Shown: piece after piece, positions 12,095 through 24,060 of the stretch
Layout: the number at the start of each line of letters is the position of its first letter
Position numbering within the stretch: position 1 is the stretch's first letter
Origin: Acanthopleura granulata
Taxonomy: Eukaryota > Mollusca > Polyplacophora > Chitonida > Chitonidae
Direction: 5' to 3'
Assembly (NCBI GenBank): GCA_016165875.1
Contig: JABBOT010000014.1
Coordinates: forward strand, 9,161,489 to 9,225,488
DNA length: 64,000 nucleotides
The notes under the pieces: model-generated
The model's database searches: none
What the model was told of the DNA's origin: nothing
Seen by the model: only the letters and a program-made list of their open reading frames with translations
Made by a program: the position numbers and the translations under genes

Positions 12095-14599
12095 TGTCAC
12101 GTGGGCCTGACAAAACCTCCAGCTTCCTCTTTTTATCAGCACCTGAAGTTGGCTGAGAGGACGATCAAATGTTAGAGACATTTGGCGAAAGGTTTAGGGA
12201 AGTCATAATAAATAAGTAGGAATTCACCCCACGTGTCCGCCACCCTCCACGGAGTGCCAACAAGGGCGATGCCTGAACCTGGGAATACCCAGCAGGAAAG
12301 ACACCAAGGACTCCACATGGGGTATATTCAAATAGATGGCCTTAATATGCACACCCCATTACCCATCCGAGGTCCTCCATCACCCACCCAATGAAGGAGG
12401 TAGCACGTCAGACACGAACTACTTGACTCTTGAGCCACCGCCTCAAGACTGATATGGTTAGTTGTAGGTTCCCAACTCAAAGTCTATGTTCAAAGTTTAA
12501 ATGTGATAAAGCCAGTGTAATCACTGCCGGTTTGATCGACAGAGAAATGTACACCTGGAATCCACCAGATCTGGTGACGTACACTGCAAACAAAGAATGT
12601 AATTTTACAGCACAAAGTGATCTAATTTGGAACAGTGAGTTCAGGTGTAAAAATAATGCTGCAATTTTTCGTGTTAGTTTACACTCTATTCCTGTAAAAT
12701 TACAAGACATTGTGCAAATGTCCATCACACCTGTAAATTTACAAATGTATTACCATTAAGTGTGTACCACACATACCACTGTAAAAATCCAACAACTGTT
12801 TTCAATGCTGGTTTGCTTCTTTCGGTTGTAGAATGACAGTCGATAAATGTAGAGTGAAGATATCGATGTATACCTACACCTTAATAAAAAAACTTACACC
12901 GCGAATTGGTGCAATCGTTTGAGCTCCGGTGAAGTATGTTATTGGCGTGCATATCTACATTTGTTCAAGTGCAGAGTTACTGCCGCGCAGTTAAAAATTA
13001 ACAGTATACAGCGTTGGCTCTGTGCATGTGGATTCAGAGCGTGGTTCGATATCGATAGAATCCCCTGTAGGCCTATAGACACTTCCATATACAGGCCTGT
13101 AGGAATAAATTCAAGACTGTGAGGTGAAGAAAGCTGTCTACCAAATACGAGGGTTATGGGCGATATGACGGATATCGTATGGGGCCTATAGGCCTACACA
13201 ATAAACGACCGTTTGAAGTCTATACGGCTATTAATTGGAATTTAAGTCTGCTTGGCTACATCTCCATTTAGATATACAAACTTATACAGGCCCATGTAGC
13301 CTAATATTTATCTAATTCTAGCCTATTTGATTGGTGTTTAACGCCGTGCTCATAAAAAAGTCTAAGCCACTGAGGAATCCGGCAAATCTCCTAACTTAAT
13401 ATATAAACAAGCCAGCAGAAACTGTAGGCCAGTTCGAACACGGAGCCACATGTACTTGCTCAAGGTATGACCAAACTGCGGCAATGATCTCGAATCAGGG
13501 GATAAGCTCTAAAAGCGCATAGTACCTTTCACTATAAAACCAACCAGTTTTATTGTCACTTGCATACCTCAAGTAAACTGACGTAATATTTATTATTGGA
13601 CGCGTATACTGATGTACCATATAGCTATTATATTTTAAAGATAAGCTTCATCATTACGCTCCTCACAGCGGTTATTATCTATAATATCTGGAAGTTCTTC
13701 CAGGCTTCATCATCGGCACACTGATTTTTTTTCATTCAGTGCACACGACTGGCCTTGAATGAGACATCTGTGACTGAAAAAAGTTATCAATGATACTAGG
13801 TGCAGCGCGTGCGCTCTATTGTTTGTTTTGACCTCGTTTGACACCCACGGCCGCTGCAGGCTTGCATCACAGGCGTTCGAAATCAGCCCGTAAACCATAT
13901 ACATGCCATATACCAGCCTCCTACATATATATAAGAAGTAAAGGTATGAAATTACTTTCGGCCGGCACCACCCAATGCCTCCGAAATTCAAGAAATAAAG
14001 CCTTCAACCTCCGACTTTTCCACTCATTTCTCTATCTGCAGCTATTATCTTCTCGAACCCACCATTAATATTTGTAAATCAGTGGTCTTTTGTCCCAGTG
14101 GCACTGATATGTGCTATCTGAGCCCATAAGATGTCGGCTGTGTCCACGCGCCATCTTTCTCTGCACTATTTATCCGACAATGGACGGCGTTATGACGTAA
14201 AATGTAAACGTTACCTAGCTACATCCACGAGGATTAAAACAGGATGATGTGAATGGCGTTGTTGAAGAATACTTCAATTCAGGTGTCTTTAAAAACCATC
14301 ATTCCTCTAGTAATGGCGTTTTAAGGAGCCGCCATAGCAGGGAGACATTTTACAAAGAGTAGTTCAAATATGTTTCACCAGAGGCTATTTATCTTGGGTT
14401 GAATTCAGCAAATATGCCTTGTATTTGCCATTACATTCCAGTAGTAGAGACATCTAAAGCAATATTTCATCATAACACTGTGAAGTTTCAGTATTTAAAT
14501 CCTGAAAGTAGACCTGAAAATGGAGATCTATAGGACTTTTAGATGGGTAGGTATGCAAATCAAAGGTCCTCTTTAACGGAAATCCCCCTTTTCTCAAAA
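12095..14599. other. Gene-poor stretch with one SINE fragment
   Basis: A 3' SINE fragment (GATTGGTGTTTAACGCCGTGCTCA) lies at 13328-13351. The open frames at 12430-12759 and 13710-13991 show no protein features. 13060-13320 repeats the word 'AGGCCTATA' and its variants several times. Nothing else can be supported. Confidence 0.4.
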
Positions 14600-16140
14600 T
14601 TTTTCCCTATCAGGACTCGTTTGAAGTTGTAAATCCTCTGGATTGCTTGAGGTCTACTTCACCGTGGGACATCTGTACTCCTACAGCCGGTCACAAATTG
14701 ATCCAGTGCAATTAGTTTTACTTTGCAAGGAAGTAGATTTTGAGTACTTTGGACTGCCTAGGGGTTTTGCTGGATTACTTAACTTAAAACACATGAAGAG
14801 GAAGGTATTGAAATACCAGCGCAAGGTTTGAAAGAGAAGGTGCGTGGTACAATTGCATTGATAGCGGGGGATAATCTTGTAATTGGTGAGTTTCAGCAAA
14901 CATTTAGCAAAGCTGAGTACAAATGTTGTTACTGTTTAGTGGAAACAGAACAGCTGGATTCGTCTGAAACCTGTTGTTTTGGAGCGAGAAGAGATATTCA
15001 AAATACAGAACAGCTGTTCAATAACTGAAAGAAAATCCAGAACTTAGCAGCTATCAGGGCTTGAAGTTTAACTTGTGTTCAACCATTTTCAATATTACCA
15101 TGTATCAACACCATGTACCATGTACCACCATCCGTAGCTTATGATTTATTCTAAGTAGTTTGCACTATGATTTGGTATGATATAAAGATTATTATGTGAA
15201 GACAATAGACCGGTTTACATGGAATTACCAAAGTGGGTAATCTACAACTTCCAAATTTCTAAAGGGTGATAATGGAGACAAGCTCAATCCAAGTGATTTG
15301 AAAAAGGAGACAAAGTGGCTGTTCAGGCTTAGTGTCCTTCCTCTGTTAATGGGTGATCAGGTGACAGATACTTCTGACCCTTTTTTGCAAATCATATTCT
15401 TTTGCACAAAATTGTGCAGCTTGTATTGTCACTAAGTATAAGTAGAGAGCAAATTGCAGAGTTGTCAGTTTGTATAGAGCTGTACATTGAGACCCGCATC
15501 TCACGAATTCCAGATCACAAACTTAAACATCACTATTTATCTTACTATCCATATCTTATTTACCAATTTGGGCCACTGGTGCGGGTTTGGGCAATACCCT
15601 TTGAGTCAAAATATAGTTACTTCAAAAAGTGTACCAGACAATGGCAAAACTTCGAACACATAACCAAAACATTGTCAGAAAGACATCATCTACTTCAGTC
15701 TTACTGCAGTGCAGGCAATTTGTCCAGGGAGGAAACTATAAGGTTACAGTGTCCCATTTCATGTGGATTTGTATAGTGATAACATTAAGGCAGCTGCTTT
15801 CAGTAATTCCAGCTTGTGTTGTGAAAATGCACGTGTCCTGGAACATGTAAATATACTCAGTGCAGACTATCACAGACACTGTATAATCCTACTGCGCAAA
15901 CTGAATTATGATTTACTTCTTCGGGAAAATAGTCATCTTAGTAACCACTGCACTGAGAGTCTTCATGGTTGTCAAACAATGCTTGGGGATGTGTGTGCCT
16001 GGCATGAACTTCTTCGAAGTGATAGATGTTAATGTTGTTGAAGAATTTCGTCCAACTTTGATGCCTGATGAAACCGAAGAGTTTGCTTGTATTTCACCCT
16101 CTATACTTGAGGGTTACAGTTGCCTTTTAACCTCCTCCTG
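14600..16140 (+). pseudogene. Degenerate copy of a multicopy 'uncharacterised protein' family
   Basis: I recognise the pattern of a large repeated gene family of fish and invertebrates, usually annotated only as uncharacterised and probably mobile-element derived. Visible landmarks in order: a segment with YFTVGHLYSYSRSQIDPVQL (about 14650-14710); KEVDFEYFGLPRGF; then, after a frameshift, GTIALIAGDNL with a following cysteine cluster (14848-14960, where family members have GDNLGSH and C-R-Y-C); then, at 15400-15700, a segment with LSYYPYLIYQFGPLVRVWAI and ESKYSYFKK, typical of the C-terminal half. At least three frame changes and several stops separate these parts. No intact product is possible. 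Function is unknown. Confidence 0.6.
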
Positions 16141-16383
16141 AAGAACTGCATTGTACTGAATCATGATGTATACAGTATTTCTATGGAATGAATGGTTAGA
16201 ATTTTGTTGTTTGTGGGAAATTACTATTCTGGCATTACATTTGCGGCCAGTTCCATAAAGCGGACTTATAGTGTTTAGTAACCCTTTCATGTGGCTAAGT
16301 GTACTGTATATCTCTACAACATACGTTGTCATGGTAGCGAGGGTTTAGCTAGCTAAGTGCACGTCATGAAACTGGGACCAAAA
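16141..16383. other. Short spacer between the pseudogene and the LINE fragment
   Basis: No gene or recognised repeat is seen; it ends at the (ATGA)n tail of the following LINE. Confidence 0.35.
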
Positions 16384-18163
16384 GAATGAATGAAGGAATG
16401 ATTATGGCTTAACGCCACATCGGCAATATCTCAGCCATATCGTGGCGAGAACAAGGTGGAAACACGAGACAGTAAAGGTTTTCGATAGTCACTGGAGAAC
16501 ATTAAAAAGAAAACAAAAAAGTTCGGACATGGGTTAAAAACGGGTAAGAAAAACAAAACTCGAAAACCAGCATAAGGGAATTTTATAACAAATATTTATT
16601 TTGAGAATAAAATTTATATTTTATGATAAAGGCCAATGGCCTTCAAATATTTTATGATAGCGCCGCCAGCGATGCTGTCAAACAAATCATATATGGAGTT
16701 TACTGTGTAGAACCTTTGCCGCACATGGGCAAAGTCCACACAGTCAACCAGGATATCTTCGATGCCGTACTGCGCATCACATCCAACACACTTGGAAGCA
16801 CTGCCCCAATCCAGGATAAAATTGTGTGTTAGACGAGAATGTCCAACGCGGCATCTTGTTAAAACCACTTGGTCTCTACGAGACATACCAAACATATAAG
16901 AGTCATAGCCTATGACAGGGTGAATGGCGTGCAGTTTGTTATCGACCTGCAGGTCCCATTCATCCTGCCAAAGGCGACAAATGTATTTAAGAATATTAGA
17001 TTTAAAGTCAGTATAAGGAATTTTAATCTTAGAAATGGGTTTACCAAGAGCAGCTTTCGCTTCCTTGTCTGCCACTGTGTTTCCGTGAATACCAGTATGA
17101 CTTGGTATCCAACAGAATACAATATCTTTCCCTCTTTTAATTAGCTTTCTATGGGTGGCTAATATTTCTAGTATTAACGGGTTTTGAAATTTATTTTGCT
17201 CTATTGCCAAAAGGCAGGACGAGTCACTGCATATGACTGCTCTGTGGGCAGCGCCGGATGAAACGTATGATAAAGCCAGAAGTATAGCTCTGGCCTCGGC
17301 AGAAAATATTGAAGACGAGGATGGAAGGCGAAGAGAGGTGACTAGCGGTTCCAAGACAGCCGCAGCCGCCACCCGGTCCCCATCCTTTGACCCGTCAGTA
17401 TATATAAATTTATAATCGGGATAATTAGCTTCACTTCAGCGAAACTTTGCTGAATTATAACAGGGTTTGTATCGGATTTCTTATATTGACGTAGGTCAAA
17501 TATTAATTTGGGTTGTGGAAGAAGCCAGGGAGGAGACTCCGGAAAAGAAACCGGAGCTATGTCCTCCAGCTTGATGTTAGCATCCACAATATGGTCCCGA
17601 ACACGAAGACCAAAGGAGGAAATTTTGTTGGGACATTTATTATATTTACCTGGGTATGATGGATTAAAAACACAGTCGTAGGCAGGGTTTGTTGGGTGAG
17701 CTTTAAGCTTAGCGACGTACTGAAGGCTGAGTTTTATACGCCTGTGATATAAAGAAGGCTCATTAGCCTCTACGTATAAACTCTCTACTGGTGAGGTCCT
17801 ACAGGCACCAAGGCTGAGCCTCAGACCATGGTGATGGACCGGATCCAACATTTTAAGATATGATTTCCTAGCGGAACCATAAATGATGGACCCATAGTCC
17901 AATTTAGACCTCACCAGAGAACGATACAAATTAAGTAAAACTGGTCGGTCAGCACCCCACTCAGTGCTAGACACGACCTTGATTATATCCAGAGCCTTTG
18001 TACATTTAGCTTTAAGAATTTTTATGTGAGCTATAAAGGATAATTTACTGTCGAATATAACCCCTAAAAATTTATTTTCTCCAACAATTTTCACTGGTTC
18101 ACCACAAAATTTAAGCTCAGGGTCTAGATGAACTTTGCGTTTATTACAGATGGCCCGCTCCAA
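16384..18163 (-). mobile_element. 5'-truncated LINE with RNase H (I-like), antisense
   Basis: The sense strand is -. The element begins at about 18163 inside ORF2 and ends with the terminal block around 16395-16460 (GGCTTAACGCCACATCGGC on +) and a (CATT)n tail at 16384-16400. ORF2 with a C-terminal RNase H, together with the zinc-knuckle ORF1 of its neighbour, fits the I/Nimb group of non-LTR retrotransposons. Its 5' boundary touches the start of the opposite-facing element at 18150-18175. Confidence 0.8.
16614..18163 (-). pseudogene. LINE ORF2 C-terminal half: RT thumb and RNase H
   Basis: The first frame (18163-17430) holds the region after the RT active site, with FLGVIFDSKLSF and LYRSLVRSKLDYGS, typical of the RT thumb. 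A one-base frameshift near 17432 moves to the second frame, which starts IYTDGSKDGD. There the RNase H acidic residues are all present: Asp in YTDGS (codon 17394-17396), Glu in FSAEARAIL, Asp in CSDSSCL, and the HTGIHGN…AD segment. The tail carries a C-x2-C…H…C arrangement ([12 protein letters not shown]). The RT catalytic core and endonuclease are absent, so the copy is dead. Confidence 0.85.
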
Positions 18164-19778
18164 TCAATCGGCGGGTTAGACCAGATGTCCGGATATCAAC
18201 CTTCATATATCTCGATTTGGTATAAATTCATTGCTTTCCGTCTTGGAAGTTTTTAGTGAGATGTTCGGATGTCTGGGCGGTGGCTGTAGGTACAATCGAG
18301 TAGGTCGTTTTTTAATTTATTAGATTCGACCTGCTTGAGTATGTGTGAAAAATCCATCGTATCGAGGATGGCGTGGAACTCGTCTCTAATTCTGCTGGTT
18401 ACTCGCAGGAGAGGTTTCGTCCTACATGTAATGGCACTCCGGGGCGGGTGAGAGACACAGCGCTATGAATCATCAAACCGTTTCGTTATGTCTAAATCTA
18501 ATTCCCCTACTCCAAATGTTTCTATGTCACAGCCTTCCACAGTTGTGGGGAAAAAAGGAAAAACGAGATACCAACTGGATGTGGAATCGGGAAGTGCCTA
18601 CTTCCCATCCTTTGTGGTGATATTTAATAAAAACGAGAATCAGGTAAGATGAAAATTAATCCCTTTGTATTGAAAACAGCATTGCAGAGCTACGCAGGGA
18701 CTTTAAAACAAGTAAAAAAAATGAAGTCTGGCAAAATTCTTACAGAATGTTTTCGGAAACAACAATACATTAATTTACTCAAAATATTGGGAACAAGCTA
18801 TTTCTGTTACCGCACATAAAACCTTAAACTGCTCTCACGGTATTATTCGTAAAAGAGACCAAGATCTATATGACATGACAGAACAAGAAATAACACAGGA
18901 ACTGAAAGACCAGGGGTAATCAATGTCAACATTTTGTCATAAAGAGAGACGGTAACCTTATTCAAACAAATACGTATCACGTGACATTTAATAACCCGTC
19001 TCTACCAACATCAATATTTATTGGGCCGTATAATGTGCGGGTAGAATTATTTATACCTAACCCGACCCGGTGTTTCTCCTGACACAGGTTTGGCCATGGC
19101 AAGGGTCAATGCCGTAATAAACTGGTCTGTCCTTGGTGTGCGGAAACGGGTCACGAGGGCTTCGACTGCACAAACCGGATAAAATGTTGGAATTGCAGCG
19201 GAGCCCACATGGCCTTTTCCAAGAACTGCCCTGTCTTCAAGAAAGAAAAAGAAATAATAATGCTTAAATGTGAAAATAATATATTGTGTCAAGAAGCGAA
19301 ACGTCTTTTCTCTGTCACGGATAGCCTTACTAAATCTACATATGCCAATGTTGTCAAGAAACCCTCCGTTTCGGCAGGGGTTCAAACATCGTTCACTTGG
19401 CCATTGGTATAGAGAAGCCACAGAAACTGGTCGTGGAACCCTTGGAAAACACGGACAGTTAAATAAATATCTGATCATAATCATAAAAAAGGTAAACCTA
19501 GTGGTTCCACAGAGCGTCCCTGTAAGGCTGCTAGAGGCCCTATCCAAACTTTCAGTAAGTTTGGATCGTTGGAGGATGTTGGTCCTTCAACGTTAGATGC
19601 GGACATGATGGATACATCATCTGCACCGGGGAGAACTACTAGTAGGTCTCCCGACAAGGGCCGTCCACGGTCTAAACATAAATCTCCCATACGCCTCCCT
19701 TCATAATGATGATGTTCTCGCCACGATATGACTGAGATATTGCCGATGAGGCGTTAAGCCATAATGATTCATTCATTC
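18150..19778 (+). mobile_element. Internally deleted LINE: 5' region, ORF1, then 3' tail
   Basis: On the + strand this runs from a 5' region (CCGCTCCAATCAATCGGCG at about 18155) through an ORF1 relic. It then passes directly, at about 19705, into the family's 3' terminal block (TGTTCTCGCCACGATATGAC…GGCGTTAAGCCATAATGATT) with a CATT tail. ORF2 is missing. It faces away from the preceding fragment, so both outer ends of the 3.4-kb pair are LINE 3' ends. Confidence 0.75.
18490..19706 (+). pseudogene. LINE ORF1 (gag-like, zinc knuckles), degenerate
   Basis: It starts near 18490 (MSKSNSPTPNVSMSQPS) and shows a conserved middle part with VTAHKTLNCSHGIIRKRDQD and ELKDQG, and then three CCHC-like knuckles at 19071-19225 (HRFGHGKGQC; CPWCAETGHEGFDC; CWNCSGAHMAFSKNC). 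The second Cys of the first knuckle is a TGA stop (19080-19082). It ends with an SR-rich tail (SRSPDKGRPRSKHKSP) at about 19640-19706. Several frame changes occur between 18640 and 19020. ORF1 proteins of this type bind the element's RNA. Confidence 0.75.
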
Positions 19779-20575
19779 ACGGCTAACCAAATTATGATGC
19801 ATGTACACTTCGGCACAAGATTGCATGCATACACTGCCTGTTCACAGCACTCTGTAGTAAAGTGAACAATATTTTTTATAACGACTGAATAGCAGGAATT
19901 AATCTACAATCATAGAGAGGTAGGTCACAATCAAGGAGACAAGGAGAAGTAGGGAGGTAAGATACATATCTGCATAGAAAATACTCGGACGAAAAGATTA
20001 AATGTGAAAACCACAAGTATATAATGTACATATGTGGAAGGCAATTTCCTTCTGTTTTTCAACATTTCTGTGCCACAATTTAAAAATAATAAAATTAACA
20101 TTCAAGACTGTGCCATACTGATTTGGACCATATCAAAGAATTGAAAGCCGCATGACTTCAAAGATTTTCAGCTGCTCAAAATGCTGTCTCCGCTACATAT
20201 GTCCACAACTAAATACGTGCGTAGACGTTGTACATGTACATTGAAGTCAAAGAGGGAAATATATAAAGAAGAGCACTTGATTTAAATGTGGTCTGAGCGT
20301 AAGGAAAGACATTAAAGATCAACTCTGTGTAACTTTTATAATTTATTAAATCAAAACACTAATTTGGTAAATTGAAACAGTATGTAAGTTTAATTATTTA
20401 TATTACATGTATGTACATTTTATTTATAAATTATTATTCAACGTATGTTTATGACTATTATATTGGTAAAATAAAACAATTTAAGAAATAAAATTGTCTC
20501 TTTTTATATATATAATAAAAATAACCAATAGTTACATCATCTACATCTTTTTAAGTTTCAATAAATATATTCGAA
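19779..20575. other. AT-rich spacer, no gene seen
   Basis: No protein-like frame or known repeat is seen; the AT content rises strongly from 20300 on. Confidence 0.35.
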
Positions 20576-22020
20576 ATATATACAAGTATTTCATTTGGTA
20601 ATAAATTTGTCAAATTAATTTCATTAATATATTAAATAATTTATGCAGTTTATTAATTTAAGTATATATTCCTTTTTTCCTGATAAGGCGGAGGGTTTAG
20701 ATTGTAAGACAAGAAATGACCAAGACAGCAGTTTTTCAGCCATGTGGGAGGAGAGCTGAGGAAGAGGCAGGCGGGGAGGCAAGAACAGTTCCTTCTCCCT
20801 ATCTCTCCAGCATCATTGGCAGTATTTCAGCCAACTGATGCTGCAGCATACCCTGGAATCTCCGTGTCAGCTCATCAGGAAAAGGAAACCAGTTCCTGCC
20901 TTACAATTTCCCGAATCTGTTCCGGCAACAATGGGATTGCGAGGCAGTGCTGACAGCAATCCCTCTGTTGGGGCACAGACTCGTGCCGAACGACGACATG
21001 GCCAGCCTTGAAAACATCAACCTGTTAACAGAAATAAAGAATTTTTGTCAGGTAAAAATGTTGATGTCAGATAAAAGATTCACAAATTGCAATAAAATCA
21101 TGACAGTGACAAATATCAATATAATTTTCCCTTAAACTTGTACAACATCTTACACTGAAATCTATGCGTTAGCGTACATCACAGATGAAATATCTTACTT
21201 CACTTTTTAACAACTAAACACAGTAATGCAGATTAAGATTATGTATTATTTATAAATCAGTAAAATGCCAGGATTTCTTTCACTGGTAAGTGTTATTTTC
21301 ACTAAAGTGAAATATCGCATTTTGATATCTGACACCCAGAGGCCATGATGTCTTAAAAGAAATACTTTATTTTATAAAGTTCAAATCTGATGTCAACGAG
21401 ATGAGATCATAATGCAAGTTTAGTTATAATAATGCAAGACATGATGTCATACAACACATGATGTATACAAACAACGTTATGCTTTAGGCATGTCTGTGTA
21501 AACCTATGGCTAGTAAAATACCAAAACTCTTTAAAGTACACAAAATCATGGTATTGTTACGGTATAAATAATGAAAAGAATATTGCACATTGAAGGCTGA
21601 ATGCCATAAATATTGTTCTCGTGAAAGGTGGAAATGATAACCCACTTGACAGTATGTCTTCTGGGGTTATCATTTCCATCTCTCACTGGAACAATATTTA
21701 TGGTGTTCAACATTCGTTATGCTCTATGTATTTGTATAAATGTATACGAGGGCTACACTTCTTACCAGGTCGTTGTTAGATGATGCTGGAGAGATAGGGA
21801 GAAGGAACTGTTCTTGCCTCCCCACCTGCCTCTTCCTCAGCTCTCCCCCCACATGGCTGAAAAACTGCTGTCTTGGTCATTTCTTGTCTTACAATCTAAA
21901 CCCTCCGCCTTATCAGGAAAAAAGGAATATATACTTAAATTAATAAACTGCATAAATTATTTAATATATTAATGAAATTAATTTTACAAATTTATTACCA
22001 AATGAAATACTTGTATATAT
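20576..22020. repeat. Near-perfect 241-bp inverted repeat with 0.96-kb spacer
   Basis: The left arm 20576-20816 and right arm 21780-22020 are reverse complements with about three mismatches by eye. The spacer holds a protein-like - strand piece (about 20830-20990; LPEQIREIVRQEL, then, after a frameshift, a segment rich in Leu/Glu) and a small hairpin element at 21592-21716. No TIR/TSD of a known transposon superfamily is clear at the outer ends. It could be a foldback element or a local inverted duplication of a gene fragment. Confidence 0.8.
21592..21716. repeat. Palindromic hairpin element (MITE-like), copy 1
   Basis: The two halves (GGTGGAAATGATAACCC against GGGGTTATCATTTCCATC, and CCATAAATATTGTTCTC against GGAACAATATTTATGG) pair almost along their whole length around a short loop at about 21643-21662. 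A related copy is at 22450-22545. Confidence 0.7.
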
Positions 22021-22449
22021 TGTTGTTAGACGTGATATCCACAAAGTGTTGGACTTGGTGGCCCTCCGCCCTATCAGCCTCCTCATCCCTTAGAACCACA
22101 AGTTGAAAGAGGAAAGAAATATAATTTCGTTATTATTATAAGATAATTTCTTACATTTATTATTTATACATCAGTGAAAGCATTTCCTCCACTGATAAAA
22201 GTGATATCTTCAATAGTTAGATATCACTTTTGTTATTACACTTTGATATGACACTGCTGTTGTTCTTGAGCAGGCACCATGACTTTGAAAACAAAACGCT
22301 TTGTTTTTGTGACTTTCCAGTCTGAGCTAACTGGGATGACATCATGCTATTGATATATCCTTGAAAGCCTGTGAATAAAACATTGCTTATAACTTCCTTA
22401 AGAACACAAAATCATGACATTACTGAAGTGTAAGCAATACACAAAATCG

Positions 22450-22545
22450 TGAATGGTGGAAATGATAACCCACTCGACACTTAGCGTCTCTTAGATTATC
22501 ATTTCAGCCTCTGACTGGAACAATAGTTATGGTATTCAACCTTCA
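22450..22545. repeat. Palindromic hairpin element (MITE-like), copy 2, partly decayed
   Basis: It shares GGTGGAAATGATAACCCAC, GATTATCATTTC, CTGGAACAATAG and GGTATTCAACCTTC with copy 1; the outer part of the left arm has diverged. The preceding 300 bp (22140-22440) also resemble 21230-21560, so the two copies are parts of a larger diverged duplication. Confidence 0.55.
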
Positions 22546-23790
22546 CTGCAATATACTCTATTAAACAAATAATAAAAGCTGACTTTCATTCCATGCCAGC
22601 ATACTTTTGTGTTGTTTATAATGCTATTTAGTGTTCTACATCAGGATATATTGACTGTTCTACATTTCTACATCAAGATGTCATTTGATGACGCCCATGT
22701 AGTGCTTCAGAACAAACTTATTATATATGTTTTAAAAAAACAAATGCCACCTACATGTAACCTTCGTTATAACTTTTGCCTTTTTCACCGCATTTACTTA
22801 CAATTTGAACTTACCTTACTTTTCTTTACATTCACAGCGGCTGTTGATTTCCTTTTTTCCCTTCCCCTTTCCCTTTAATATCCCTTTTCCTAGCTCTCCC
22901 CACTACTCGCCAAGCTATGCCCCCACTCCCCCCCACCTACCACCGTACTCACCCCCCATCTATCCCCTTACTCCCCCATCTATACTTTTAGTATCTCCCC
23001 CCCCACAAAATTAACCCTACACGATTGCCCCCACTCTCCCCAGGTCCACCCTCCCCAACATTTAAAAACCTCAAATCGCCCAAATCATCTAAATCCACTC
23101 AACCCTCATGTGCAACTTCTGTTAGTAATTGGTGTACAGCTGTACTGGTCTCTTGTGTTGTCTGAAGGGGGGGAAGGAGGGGGAGGGAGAAGAAAATATA
23201 ATTATACCACATGAAGTTACAGGTTGCAGCTTAATTTCTAGAGAATTTACAAGCATAGTACATAGTTAATAACATTAAACAAACTAGAGAACACTATCTT
23301 GAAATTTAAAATCAAATGCACTGTATAATATACATGTAGCCTTCTTATATGCCTGCTGCGTTCCACATTCAGTGAATTAGTTTTGGAGTAAAATGTATTC
23401 TGACCTGTAATGAGAAAGTAGCAAGCATTACTTAAGTAGATGTAAATAATAACACAACAGCTATGTGAGTGTACAAGATTGATTATTGAAGCTTTTCAGG
23501 TTGATTCAAAAGTCTAATTACGATGTAAAATTCATACAGCAACCAAAAAGAACTGCAAAGGAAGAAATTTTGATTTGAACATTTTATACCTTGTCCCCTG
23601 GCCATATTTGCAAGTAGCCTCCAGGAGCCCCTTGTCGGGACTCCAGGGCTTTCATGATGCCCTGGCCCTGTGGGTTTGGGGCCAGGCCTGATCGATAAAG
23701 CTAGTTTCTTCTGCAGTTACACATGGATAGAAAAGAGAAGCCTTCCTACAGGTTATTTTTATAGAAAAATTCAGTTAAACATTTATTTTA
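22546..23790. other. No gene; C-rich then mixed low-complexity DNA
   Basis: 22840-23060 is a pyrimidine, C-run rich tract (many runs of four to eight C) and 23165-23190 has G runs. The proline-rich open frame over the C tract is a composition artefact. The rest shows nothing recognisable. Confidence 0.4.
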
Positions 23791-23922
23791 TTGGTGGTTG
23801 AGGAGGGGGGGAGGATTGGTGGTTGAGGAGGGGGGGAGGATTGGTGGTTGAGGGGGGGGATTGGTGGTTGAGGGGGGGAGGATTGGTGGTTGAGGGGGGA
23901 GGATTGGTGGTTGAGGGCGGGT
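23791..23922 (+). repeat. G-run minisatellite
   Basis: About six copies of a 20-27 bp unit, GATTGGTGGTTGAGG followed by a run of five to eight G. Length differences lie mainly in the G run. The + strand could form G-quadruplexes. Confidence 0.85.
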
Positions 23923-23959
23923 TGATCTTGCCAGATCCTCACGCCCAACACTCCACCTC

Positions 23960-24010
23960 GCCCCTTACTGCTCCTGAGATGGGCGGTCGGATGACCCGCT
24001 CCGATCAATC
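23960..24010 (+). mobile_element. Possible LINE 5'-end fragment
   Basis: CCGCTCCGATCAATCGGC at about 23996-24013 matches the 5' start of the ORF1-bearing LINE at 18155-18172 (two mismatches). The match is too short to be sure of descent. Confidence 0.3.
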
Positions 24011-24060
24011 GGCTGGTCACGCCTTCCTCTGCGTGGTTCCAAAATTTATTCATATAAACA

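Noticed and set aside
12430..12759. 109-codon open frame on +
   Set aside because: No domain, no splice context, composition like the surrounding DNA.
16384..19778. Reading the 3.4-kb LINE pair as a DNA transposon with terminal inverted repeats
   Set aside because: The inverted ends are the known 3' tails of the LINE family, found alone at 8.9, 11.0 and 26.0 kb, and they carry CATT tails.
22805..23014. Proline-rich open frame
   Set aside because: It is a by-product of the C-run tract and has no other coding signal.
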